Program-made: the position numbers and the translations under genes | In this document: one piece after another, positions 23,123 through 35,500 of the stretch | Layout of the letters: the number at the start of each line of letters is the position of its first letter | How positions within the stretch are numbered: the stretch's first letter is position 1 | DNA from: Endomychus coccineus | Taxonomy: Eukaryota; Arthropoda; Insecta; Coleoptera; Endomychidae | Direction of reading: 5' to 3' | Assembly (NCBI GenBank): GCA_958510875.1 | Contig: OY294067.1 | Coordinates: 256,123,736-256,187,735 of the forward strand | DNA length: 64,000 nt | Notes under the pieces: generated by a model | Told to the model about the DNA's origin: nothing | The model's input: the letters and a program-made list of their open reading frames with translations, nothing else | The model's database searches: none

Positions 23123-25409
23123 GCTGCGTTGCTGTCTAGGGTAATATTATTCCAGTGAGTGAAATTTCTGTTGGCATTTTCGTTGCAGTTATATCTTTCC
23201 ATCACTTCTGGAAAAAAATACACAATTTCTATCTGAAACTTTTCCTTCACGTCTACATGCAAATTTAGAGGATTTTTAAGTACCTACTGCAGATGACGGT
23301 CAGATTAAATTTAACTCAAGAAAAAGAATATATTGTTTGCTAGGTATGTAAATATAATCGGAACAATGGAAGGAGGACAGGGAATTTCAGAACTTTTAGA
23401 ACTTCTATTTGGTAGCTATTTTATAAATTCGAAAATTCCCCAAAATTATCGTTCCCAAAAAATATTCACTTCAATTTCGCCGGTTCTTACTATTGAAAAT
23501 CAGATTTTGGAATTTAATTCCATGGATATTGTAAGAAACATAAATTAATACTAATAGTCGACTATGAAGAAAAAAAAATCAAAATGGACATCTTGATTAT
23601 GTAATTAGAGTATAGATATTGGTATCTATGTTTTATCCATACCAACAGAATATCCAAGTCATTCATTATCATTTGAATATCAATTTCTTATTGTCTTCAT
23701 TCAAAAATCTCTCAGACCTAAATTCGTCTGAATCTTGCCATGAATTTATATTATTGTCACTACGTAAGCTGACTAGAACAGTCGCACCCGGAATTGATTT
23801 TCATGAAAATACTGACAGTTGACCTATGGAAACGTCGAACGTAAAGTGTATTAAGGGAATAGAATTCCAAGAAATGAACAAATGCATTGATTAATATACA
23901 CGATATCCTTATTTGATGTCAATGAACAAATCAGAGTTTAAAACAATAGTGGAGTTAATAATTAAAATTAATGTAAACATTAAACTTTTTCAAATAAATA
24001 TATAAAATATTATCTAAAGTTCTATATGTCCACTGTTTTGATTTAGAAACTTCAACATTTTAGTCTTACATCAGAAAATTAAAAAATTTACAGGCGTTCA
24101 TTTGAAAAAAAAATGGTATCTAGATGTTTAAAATTGGGCAAAACTATCTTTTGAACATCCTGTTAATAACTGGATTACCGTCTATACTTAAAAGATAAGA
24201 GAAAGGTCTATACTTTTGATTTTGAAAAGATGAAATCTGAGATTAAAAAATTGAAGATTTTTGAAGGCGGAAGTGCAAAACCTAATTTTTACACAAAAAT
24301 CAAGTATCCCAGGAATACATAACGGTTATTAGCTTATAACACATTAATAAGCCACTCACAAACAATAAATTATCGAACTTATAATAGCGTTTTTATGAAA
24401 ATTCGGAAGCAAACGTAAAATGGAAATAAGTAATTGATTCCTTACACCAATATTAGATTTTCACTTTAAAATTAGTTCAATTGTCTAGCGGCAGACGGAC
24501 ACTTGGAACGAAGCGTCATCTACCGTCAGGCGGCCATTTTATTAGGTAAATTATAGTACCGCGAACTATTCAAATTCCACATAGAAGCACTCTGTAAATT
24601 TTCTCAATATCAAGTGGCGCTCCAAGTGGGCTCCCCTATAATGAAACCAGGGCTCCCTATCTTCAGTGTTATCGTAGGCCCATAAGCGGTAACAATCTTA
24701 TGTAGGTATGTTAATCAATGACAACTGCAAAAATGATGGCCAGACAATATTATTAGATGACTTTCAATTTGTTATTGTATCGTCTAATAATTCTATTAAA
24801 AATGCAATATGTATTCTTGGAGTAAGTTGCAAATGATTCAGTAACATGAAAGGCAAAATTAATCATTATTATAATTTCTGGTGATTTTTGTTGTTTCACT
24901 AATCTACCGCTTCCCGATAAGCACTCCGATCAGCCATTCGAATTGAATTTAATTATGTCTAATTGCTCCAGTAAGTATCTCTAATTGCTCGATTGTGCAA
25001 AATCTGATCGGTACAAGAATAAGTACATTTTATAATTTTGCCAATCAGCATAATATATTGGCAAGTTACTTATGTTACTATACTAATAAATAATAATAAC
25101 CTAAAGTAAGTAGAATTTGTTCATGTCTGACTCAACGTCAACCTATTTCGCTCACATCTCGTGCAGATATATAGGTATAGGTTAGGTACCCATAAATTAG
25201 TATAACGAATAAATTGAAAATTGAATTATTGTTGGACTGTGATTGGTAGCCGTGTTTCGACCAGTGCCCTAGAAGAACAACGCCGTTTAGACCTAGACTC
25301 AATCTCAACCTGAATATATTTTATCGACCTCTCGGATGGTAATCATAGAGATCAAGGATAGAGTACTCGAAGTTCGAAGCCCATAAGAGCAATGTTATTA
25401 ATTTGATTA
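23123..25409. other. Intergenic, no recognised feature
   Basis: AT-rich sequence between MITEs. The open frames at 23333-23548 and 23619-23822 show no domain. A 'cggccattttattagg' neighbourhood at about 24520 is slightly GC-richer but unassigned. Confidence 0.4.
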
Positions 25410-25417
25410 GGTCTAAG

Positions 25418-26044
25418 CACGGTCGTACATACAGATCTGGGAACTCATATGTTTGACATGGGTCTCTTACTCGTCGCCAGACTCGTAGTCCCTCGCTCAG
25501 ACACTAGCTAGCGCTTGGATCGAAGTGGTAAAACGATTTCTTTCCGGAATCGCAAGCAGTGTTACTAAGTATTCTGATTTGAGAGAGGAACAGAACTGTT
25601 ACTCTTGTCAAAATGGATTACTCACCTTAAAAATAACTTCCCCTTTTTCGTTATACATGCTCGCACACATAGAAGACCTCGTTAAAACGATTTCTATCCG
25701 GAATCGCAAGCATCTACTTTTTTCGCATTTCCGCATCTTTCGGCAACTTTAAAAACAGAAGTTTCTTGCTTTACACTTTTAACCCCGTTTTGCATTTCGG
25801 CACAATGCATGGTTTCGTAATTTGTTTCTAAAATCGCAGGTATTCCTTGTGTTTACAATTCAAGAATGACAGTTGTCAGAGAACACGGCGTGTAGTTGTC
25901 AGAGAACACGGCGTATAGTTGTCAGAGAACACTCTTTGACTACTGCGCCACCCATGTTGGTACTACGCGACAGTCGACGCTTAGCGGACCCACTTCTCAC
26001 ATAGGAAACAGCCTCGAGTTCCCAGATCTGTATGTACGACCGTG
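25418..26044. mobile_element. 627-bp hAT-type MITE with 8-bp target duplication
   Basis: Exact GGTCTAAG duplication at 25410-25417 and 26045-26052. The termini are perfect inverted repeats beginning CACGGTCGTACATACAGATC and extending for about 29 bp. The interior contains short open frames of no recognised family and a 23-bp tandem repeat at 25871. The same termini make up the 23-bp miniature at 27261. Confidence 0.92.
25871..25938. repeat. 23-bp tandem repeat, nearly three units, inside the MITE
   Basis: Units begin 'agttgtcagagaacacggcg' at 25871 and 25894, with a third that diverges after 'agttgtcagagaacac' at 25917. The first two differ only in their last bases. Confidence 0.9.
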
Positions 26045-26052
26045 GGTCTAAG

Positions 26053-27252
26053 CGAGCGGCGGTGGTTTTATCCTTTTCTAATAGTCTGTTGTCTCTTTCG
26101 ATAAATTAGAAAGAGATAGAAACACCGTAGAGTTCTTTTCTTAGAGCTAGTTACGAAATCCGTCATACAAGTACTCTATTCTTGATCTCTATGCTGGTAA
26201 TACAGTTACAGTGTCAATGCTAATAATACTATCTGCCCGTAGTGACTCCCTCCCTAGTCCCTACTGATGTATAATGATGTAATTTGTTCATCATCTTCCC
26301 TTTTATGATTGTTCACAATGACTTCACCTTATTCATCATCCAGGTGGATGTCAGATGATCCAGAGAGCAAACACCTACATTTTATGTATTATGGCATCGT
26401 ATTACGATATTATATTTTCACTATTCAAATCGCAGAACCTTTATTATGTAGCATCATGAATAATTTTTGTATGATTGAGTAATCAAAAGTTTTATTCAAG
26501 TAATAATAACTTTTAATAAAGATGAATGAAAGAAAAAGAGCTAAACATTCGTTTAGGTTTCCCTATATTTATTAATGGGTAGGTAAAGATCTCTTCCATA
26601 TATTATTTTCAATAATCTATATGACTTTAATGGCCGAAGAATGGACAAGAAGAAATGGACACTTATAAAAATGGCAAATTGAATGGCACCTTTCATTTTC
26701 TAGGTAATTTCGTGAGAAATAACTTTATAAATAGGCTTTTAATTTTATTCCGATGGAAAACAGTAGTACTCTCCCTATTATTATTATCAACTATTATACC
26801 ACAAATTATGTATTACACTATGACTACACTACACTATGATCGTGTTCCGATTTTCCATGTTTTACAGGCCACAGTAAACAATTTCGTAATATTTCTTTGT
26901 TCTATGTGCTTCACAGCATAGAACAACTATAAAGATCACAGTGGCAGTAATGTCAGAGAAAAGCAATTTCTCCGTGATTTCACCAGAGAGATGTAAGAAT
27001 AGAGAGCCCTAAAGGATATATTAGTGACCGGACTTAATGAAATAAAAAATATTACTCTTATTCTATGGGCATTGGTTCCAGGCAGGAACATGCAATATTC
27101 TAAACTGTAGATAAAATTTTTAAATGCATAATCATTGTTTTCAAAGAAATTAATAATTTCCTGCTATTTAAAAGCAATCGTTCTTTTATTATCTTTCCAC
27201 ATATTATTTTTTTCTTGAATAACATTTTTAAACATATCGCCTCTTCAAATAG
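26053..27252. other. Intergenic, no recognised feature
   Basis: AT-rich. The 88-codon open frame at 26655-26921 (+) has hydrophobic stretches but no recognisable family. Confidence 0.4.
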
Positions 27253-27260
27253 GTTTCATT

Positions 27261-27283
27261 CACGGTCGTTATGTACGACCGTG
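27261..27283. mobile_element. 23-bp miniature of the 25418 MITE, flanked by 8-bp duplication
   Basis: Left end CACGGTCGT and right end TATGTACGACCGTG of the 25418-26044 element are joined with nothing between. The flanks are an exact GTTTCATT duplication at 27253-27260 and 27284-27291. The duplication shows a real insertion rather than a chance match. Confidence 0.85.
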
Positions 27284-27429
27284 GTTTCATTGTAATGTCG
27301 TCTCTTTCTCTGGAGCGAAATAAAAACCAATTAAATTTTTGGAAATCATCACTATCTGGACTTTTCTATTCTTTTTACTAATCTATAGCAGTAAGATTAA
27401 ATACAAAAATATTTTTTTCTACCGTTAAT

Positions 27430-28290
27430 TCACACTACCGTTTAAAATGAGCGAAAACTTTTCTCTTGTCGCTTTTCTAAGGAGTTCATTAAATGTAGTG
27501 TATGTTTCAATGAAAGAAATTCCTTCCGATTTTAATTTTAAAATGGTTTAGTGAAATAAATCAGCCAGATTATGCACAAAAACAACTAGAATTCAGTCTC
27601 CAGATTGTCAAAATAACTTTTTATCAGTGTTGGGCACTTTTCAATATAAGAAAAATAGGAATTTAAAGCTTCATGCATTTGTAAAACCCTTTCAAGTGCG
27701 GAGAGTAATCTAACCAACATCTATTACTGTCACCTAAAAGTTGTTTATATTTAGTGCCCACAAAACTTAGTTTTTCAATCCTAACTGTAGAAATATAAAA
27801 AAAGCTACACATATTTACAATAGATGCTTCAACATCAATTGGTAATGTATCACATTCAGTTTTAATATAGTTATTGAGCATGTGGGCTACATAACCCACA
27901 CCAACAATCAAAGGATTATTTAACTTACACTTAATTTTGAAAACACTAAAAAGCATTATTTGTACCATATCGAGAAGCACCACCCAAATTACTGTTTGTA
28001 TTATGTACATAAGGATAAAATTTTGCCCTTTAAATTAAAATTGGTGGCAGTTTCCAATATACTATTACTTACTACTTTTTTAATCCCTATTTCTGGTAAA
28101 AAATTACCATCAATTATGCCATTAATTTAAGATATTTGTGGGTCCATCCATTGGTATATATCCTAACGAAGTTTATTTTTGACAAATCTCCATTAAATAA
28201 TTGTTCTACAGGGTCGCATAAACTTGACAATCTAAACAATTTGCTCAAGTCGAATACCTTTTGAAATACAGATTTCCGAACAGTTATTAC
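27430..28290 (-). mobile_element. hAT transposase fragment (ZNF862/KRBA2-like)
   Basis: The minus open frame 28010-27663 reads YVAHMLNNYIKTECDTLPID, later VRIEKLSFVGTKYKQLL and CWLDYSPHLKG. This follows the hAT core pattern 'AH.LHN....D.LPIDVE.....Y..F...T.R...L..F....Y..LL....RWLSL.P'. Degraded continuation (ALNSYFSYIEKCPTLIKSYF, FVHNLADLFH) follows to about 27480. No ends found, and the N-terminal and dimerisation regions are missing. Confidence 0.75.
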
Positions 28291-28624
28291 ATTCTTTTTT
28301 CAGTTAAATATGTTATTCTGTCAAAATGAGGTACACAATATTTCTTTAGTGAAGGATTAATGTCAATAGAAAGCCATTACAATTCGAAATTGTCACTACA
28401 TTTCGTAGCGCCATTGTGATTAAATAACCATTTATAAATCCTTTTTGTTTAATAAGTTATTCTCTTGAATATAGTTACAAGTTATTTGTTTCGAAGCTAT
28501 TCCAAAGATTGGAACAGTTATTGATATTAGTCTGTAATTACATTCATTCATTCAATGATCCTTTGTGTAGAGGGATCACTAAATTTTTCTAAAGGGTGGG
28601 TAGAATAAATGATACAACTTTATA
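28291..28624. other. Intergenic, between hAT fragment and presumed ftz-f1 3' end
   Basis: No recognisable feature. Confidence 0.4.
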
Positions 28625-29422
28625 GTATGATGGTGGTTTATTTCTACAAACAAGTCACTTTGATCCACATAAATTATATGTACAACCTCTCAATCACTCT
28701 GCTTAAATAGTGTACGTCTTTATATATAAATATATATCTGATCAAATATATATATAAGCTCTGGGCCTTAGCATGTCGGGGCAAGATACTTTAACAAACA
28801 ACAGACTCTCCGCGGAACCAGCGCAGGAGACTAGAGGTAGCCTGCACAACATAAACATAAAAATAAGCAGTTTGCACCGCCTCTTGAACAACAATACAAG
28901 TTGGACCACAGTACCTTGCTCTCACATTATATATATATCTATGTAACATTTATATATAATAACATAATTAACATATATTTAATATAACTTAATTCTATCA
29001 TCAATAGGTATATCTATAATTACATAATATTACAGCTTGTTAGTCCATCACCACGGTTAAGCTAACGTACTACAATTAACGACGAGTGCAATGCGCGCAA
29101 CTTTGCATTCAACAATTCATTCGCTCTTCTCACAAGCTACGCTACGCTACTCTCTAGGATGCCCTTGAATCCCTCCAGAGCACTTCTGGAATGTGTCAGT
29201 GAGTGTGTCATAAACTCAATTTAACATAAATAACAATGAGCAGGGGTCCTGTGGCCGTGCTACTTATAAAAATACGGGCCTTGCTGCCCTGGCCGAGCCC
29301 ATGCTCTCTTTGTACTTCTTGAAGGCATCTTGTCAACAGCTACAAGGTTTCCAGTAACCTATGAACGGGGGAAGCCGGTATTGCACACGGATATGGTAAC
29401 GGGACACAGGCATAGACGGCTG
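28625..29422 (-). other. ftz-f1: Presumed ftz-f1 3' UTR
   Basis: Follows the ftz-f1 stop codon. It is GC-richer than the flanks at 28770-28900 and 29040-29420. The first canonical AATAAA on the minus strand that I see downstream of the stop is at 28642-28637, suggesting cleavage near 28625; a variant ATTAAA lies near 28977. The long AT-dinucleotide runs (28720-28760, 28930-28990) would be within the UTR. Inferred from position only. Confidence 0.45.
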
Positions 29423-29569
29423 TTATTTTCTCTTAGCGTGAAGCATTTCCATTAATAGTGTTTGTGTGGGCGCACCGCCACTACAGTGCTTGAGGTAAAG
29501 GTGTTCTTCTCCTCTTGCGGCCAACGAGTGAATTTCTGGTAACAATTGCAGCATTTTGTTGAACTTATC
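29423..29569 (-). CDS. ftz-f1: ftz-f1 terminal exon: LBD helices 10-12, AF-2
   Basis: Acceptor 'ttgcag', then DKFNKMLQLLPEIHSLAARG, HLYLKHCSGGAPTQ and TLLMEMLHAKRK with TAA stop at 29425-29423. LLMEML is the coactivator-binding AF-2 helix. Phase 0 joins the preceding exon ending PQIQ. Confidence 0.97.
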   Translation of the reverse strand, partial: DKFNKMLQLLPEIHSLAARGEEHLYLKHCSGGAPTQTLLMEMLHAKRK

Positions 29570-32500
29570 CTGCAACGAAAATAGTATAGTTAGTTGAAGA
29601 AAGATTTGTTCGTTTGATATGTTTTGACCGCCATAACCTATTGATGGGTTATTTTCCAATCGATTCATCCGATTTCAGTTTTATTGACTTAGAACGTATT
29701 GAAATACCAAATCAAGTGGTGTGTGCAAATAGAAATATTTTCAACGTTTGAATCTATTAAGATTTACTAGTTTACTGCCACTTCAAAAATAATTTCCTTG
29801 GACAATACAAGAATAAATAATGAACTAGATGTAAGTTGTCGCTGTTATTTTCGAAGTCTATTCAAACCCAACTGGCACCAGAGGTCAATAATATTGCTCC
29901 ATAGAGGAATTATAGTTGCTACGTTAGTTTACTTGGTCGATCTTTGTATCTTTTCATTATCTGATTATAAGTTTATGAAAAATACAGTTTATGAAATCGC
30001 CTTTTGTTTAATCTAACTAGTGCTATGGCTATAAGTTACAATTTTGATTACATAATAAATACTCATTTAATATAACCACCGCCTAAGTGTGACCCTGCCG
30101 AATTTTGCCACGTCTTTGTTTACACTTGGTGTCGGTTGGTTTTGAACGAACTGGTGGTTGTTCCTTCTTGAATTATGAACATGTACATTCATTACTTGAA
30201 AGAAACTATGATTCGTAGGTGTTGCTTTGGAGTCTTTTTAATTTTATTTATTCGTCAATTCTATCACTTAGAATAATTATATTTTTTCCACGATAACTTT
30301 TATTATTATAAATCGAATAGTTTTTCGGAACGCTTGTTCAATCGATGATTTTCCGTAAGGACATGAAAAACGAGTCGTTTCCAGGAATAAATTGGAATTT
30401 TTAGAGTGATTATTTTAGTAGGTCTAAATAAATAAGCTGACTTCAATTTTGTTGGCTTCATTTGCAGAAATTATTGTACTGTTCAGAGAGCATTTCCTAC
30501 TGTACCATTCCTTCTGAACGTTTGAAAAGGTGCGTATTAATATATTTACTAAAGTTAGACTCTAATATTTTTCACTCATAAAAAAAATCGAATAACTGAT
30601 ATATTTCGATTACTCGTCATAAATATTTTCCATTCAACTACCGTTCTAAACTGAAGCCATTAAATGTCCACATGCTAGTGCAACAACATGAATGATCCAA
30701 AGATATTCAAGAACGGCTGGAATTTGAACCTGAAACGGATTGTTGGCCTAGGCGTCCCGGATATTTCATTCAGGATTTTACCCTCGTGAATAACGCTTCC
30801 CGATTTTAATGCGTCTGCGAGTCAAACCCAGACCTCTCTCGACGCGACGACCTATCCCAAATAACCTTGAGGGGTGATTCTGGTTGGTACGTTTGTTTTA
30901 CTAGCCGAAGGTCGTGTTAAATTACCTGAATTTGAGGATAGCACGATACAGTATATTCCAGAAGTGCTTGTTGAACTTGTTCGTATCCTTCTTGTACATG
31001 CTTCCTATTCGTAATGCCTCGTACGTCTGAAACTACAATATCTTTTAAACCAATAAGACTGTCCTTCAGACAATTTGGTTATTCTTATTATACTGCATAT
31101 TGATCAGAACGTTCTTAGTTACTCCACAAAATTAGGCTATCGTTATCATACATTTAAAGTAGATGTTGGTTAATAATTGGAATTCTTACACTAAATTTGA
31201 AAAGGAGAACGCGACAAAACATGCACAACATTTCAAAAGATGCATACGTAAAATGGACTGATATTTTCCAACCAAGTTATTACTTTATTTATCCAAGAAG
31301 GTTAAAGTTCTCGGCACCTCGTTATATTACTGAATCATTCCCATTCATTTCGAAATGTTTCTCCATTACAATCCTGGTTTGAACTCAAGTTGGTTTTTTA
31401 TAATACTAAAGTTGAATTTATAATCCTATATCCTTGAAAAATATATAAATATGGAATATAGTTTTGGATTCTTGCATGTCTTATCTTTAAGGATCACGAA
31501 TCGTAACCAATTCGATAATTAATTTTTTCTTTGTGGAATAGTTGTTTGGTGTTCGTAGGGAACGTTCTGATCATACCAGATCACACCACATTCAGTACCA
31601 ACCTGGATTCAGTAGGAGCATAAATTTGATACATATATAATCGCTTATGTCAAATTTCAGTTCTTGTAGTTTCGCTGTGATGTCATTGAAATGGTCCGCT
31701 AGCGTGGGAACTCCAAGTAGTCCCAAACTGAGAAGGTCGAACTTTTGGCCGTTATGTAAAGTCGTTTCATCCGGGAGGTTATTATGCATTCGTTGATGGA
31801 TGTGATCCAGTACTAACATATCCGACCATGAATGTTGCAGGAGTTTCATTTGGTCATCAACCTAAAACAGAGAGACATCCGTATTAGTTACAGTTACATT
31901 ATGCAATAATGGAAACAATAGTAATATATATAGCATAGTTTTCAAGAAAAATCGAGCACGATGTCATGATTAGATGGCTCCAAGTAGCTAGTAAATATTA
32001 AAACAAATCCGAATCATTAACTTTTGTTTCAGCGGCAGTGTTAAATACGATCCAAAAATGGGTAAATTTCCCTGATGGTTCTAGAGACATTTTCAGTAAC
32101 ACATGGATCAACGTTGAATTAAATTTATTTTGCATTCTATAAAAAAGAAGTCAATTCAGTTTCGTTTACACCCAGAAACGTAAGTGTTGAATCAATAAGT
32201 TCTAGCGACGTTTTCTAGATGGCGCTGTAATACTAAAAACGAGATATTGTTATATATACGTATATTAATCAATGTATATACTGAGACTGACTCATCGGTT
32301 TATATACGAATTTCATGTATTTACAGGAGTTTCCAGAGTCATAAAGGATTACTTAAATTTATTTCTACAAATAACTCTTCAACTTTAAGGCTAACTGAAG
32401 TAATGAATCTACGTACACGACATATATGCAACTACTGTATTTTTATTTCCCTCATATGCGTAGTATAAGGCAAGTATTGTAATTGGTGTAAAAAAAAACT

Positions 32501-35500
32501 TCCCGTATTCTCGCGGAAATATCTGATTTGATCCTTTGTCAATCGATTTATACTAGTTTTGAGATGATGTCTGTGTGTAAAAACTGGGCAGACGATTGCG
32601 CTGTTCCTATTGGTAGTGTGTATTTGAACTTTTGCAAATCTCTCTAAAGTGGTGAAAATTGGACCCTTATCGTTTTTGGGCACAGTAGCCCAGTAGGAAA
32701 ATTTAGATAGTTCATCTGAGAGCGGTGTCAGTATGAAACATAGATAAAATATAGAGTTTGCACTGTGGTTATATTATAACACTATTGATAGAAATAATCA
32801 CCCTTATCCAAAAGGTTCTCAGAACTTTAATAATATTTTTAGTGGATAAGTGTGATTATTTCTTATCAATAGATAAAACATAGAGTTGAAAAATAGTTTA
32901 TAAAACCATTGAATGAATTTCAATGTAATATATAATATAATTTAAGGTCTTTCATTGGCTGTTTCTGAATCATAGAGGTATTTTTTGTTCCTACCAGTTC
33001 CTACAATACATTCGACACGTAGAAGTGTTAACAAAAGTGATGGAAGTACCTAATTGATCACAGTTCATTTTAAATGTCGAACATTTCATATTCCAATTAT
33101 CAAAAAATTCGACATATTTAAAACACTATATGAAATTAAGAATTAATTATCTAAATTTCACTCAATGTTTAATGGTACGTTATAGAAGATTCTGGCAAGA
33201 CAGCTAGTTCTCTGACAGAATTGATCTTTTTATTTTCGTTTATTGGTTATATTGACAATAAAAATCTCAAAATAAGGAGGATGATATCGATTTTATTTTT
33301 TAGGGTACTAATAACACGCATTTAGTCGTGCACGTTGTTTAATGAAAGTTGGTTTTAAATGTGAATCAAATTAAGTACTTACAAAATATTCTATTCTATG
33401 GTCTCTACAAAAATTAGTTGTACAATTATTACTAAACTAGCGTTGGCATTCAGAAACTATTTAACTATCAACTGTGCCCAATATAATAAACTCGGAATGT
33501 GATTTTCAACACATCAAAGAATACCAGAACAAAGGGAGGTATACTAGAAGATAGAGTACGACAACATTGTGAAGTAACTTGCGTAAAATGTGTAAATAGT
33601 TGAAAGTGAAAACTAGCAAATTTAGGCCAAGTTTAAAATGCTCGGTCTGATTTGTAACTGTGTTTCAGCCTTGGGCGTAGCACCTACGAACGATGAGGAT
33701 GAAATATAAGCATATTCCATCAGTGAATCTGTAATTGTTGATAAGTTCCTTGAAGTGGAAAATGATTAAATCCTCGGGGAATTTTCCATTTACTGTGTTA
33801 ATGCAATAGTTTGTGAGAGTTCAATTTCTATGGGTGTGCTAATGAAAGAGATAATCAACAACGAAACGATAGTATTAATGATGATCTGTGGTATCGAAAA
33901 TTCGTTTGTTTTTATCAATAAATCTATTAAAATGTATTATTACATTTAAGCAAAGAGTTCTATATATAGAGATGACAAGTTGTATCGTTTGTATGTGAAG
34001 AGAACGTATTTTGGGAGTCCAGCGCGGTTACCCTCTCTCCGCGTCTCAAGCGATCGAGTCGACTAGTTTTTGCAAGTGAACTTGGGTGAAGCAACATTGT
34101 TTCACACCACAATTTCCGTCGTTCAAGATTTTCAGGAAAGCTGTAAAATAAATAGATAATAATACATAAATAACAAACAAATTGAGGTTAAATCACTCAA
34201 AAACAATAATATAAACAAAACGAAATAACGAAAATAACTTTATTCTGCTGCAATAGCGTCATAAATGAATAGTCGTCTGCCTCGATCATGCGTAAAGAAC
34301 GAAAAAAGGGAGACTCCCAAAATACGGTATAAATCCGACTTGTCATCTCTATATATAGAACTCTTTGCATTTAAGTTCAGTTTTATTTTCATCATTACAT
34401 AGTGAATCACATTTGATACACAAAATTCATATGGTTTTTTTTTTAAATCTGAATTGTGTCTATATACTTGGCCTTATAAACCTCCATGAATTCTTTTAAT
34501 AAGCATGGCTCATTAATGCCGCAATCATCAATCATCCCCAGATATTATAAATAAATAATAATACTTTGAGAGCAGAATACAAAAGTGTTTTTCCTTTTTA
34601 ATTAATTTTGAATGTATTGAACAAAATTCCATAAAATGTATCAATAATTGTCTAACCAACATACATTTATCCCTTCAAGAGGCGTATTTCCCCCACGTTC
34701 AATTAGCATTGTATTCAATCTAAAGACAATTAATGAAATAAAATGTATGTACACAAAACAGATAATTTTCGAATGGGACCGGAAGGACATAACTTGCGCT
34801 TCCACGGAAACCTGCAATTTTGAGCAGCCTTTCTTCTCTTATCTAAAAAATAATGAGTACTTTATGCTTGTTGCATAAGTGAATAACCTAAATGTGACTG
34901 TAGTAACATCCTCATGATAATAGTAATAATAATAAGATATATGTAACACTGAAAAGGCAAAGCCTGCTTCGTGTCAAATTACGAATGCATAACAATGCAC
35001 GAAAAGGTATGACCTAACTGTAAGTAGGTCTCATTCGTTTATTAAACTAGTTTTGCCTTATTAAAATATTTGACATTTATAAGATTGTAATCATCTGTTT
35101 TATGCAAATGGCAATTATTACGGACATACTTGTTGTACTGATGTAATGTTTGAAATGATTTATTCGAAATGTTAAGATACGAGTAGCGCTGGCAGCATTT
35201 CCTTTCAAATATTGTTCTGCGAAAAGAAATATCTCATGGTCAAGAGTGTATTTGAATTTAATATCCAATGTACGATGTTATTACATTTATTACACCACAC
35301 AATTTCTATGAGATATTTTTATTCAGTTCATATTTAGAGGTATACAGTCTGGCCCAGTATATTTCCCGCATCGATTCCAACTTCGTAATAGAATATGCTG
35401 ATTCCGAATGAAAATTTTGGAGTTGACGAAGCAGAGGGAATATTGAAAAGAGTAGATCACAGAACAGAACAGACTAATAAATAATATCAAGCATGTACAC

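Noticed and set aside
26655..26921. 88-codon plus-strand frame with hydrophobic segments that might be a small membrane protein
   Set aside because: Hydrophobicity follows from T-rich sequence; no homologue recognised and no splice or UTR context.
30700..30860. tRNA-like B-box string 'ggaatttgaacctg' and GC-rich flank
   Set aside because: The spacing does not fit the pol III B-box consensus, and no A-box, anticodon stem or acceptor stem could be formed nearby.
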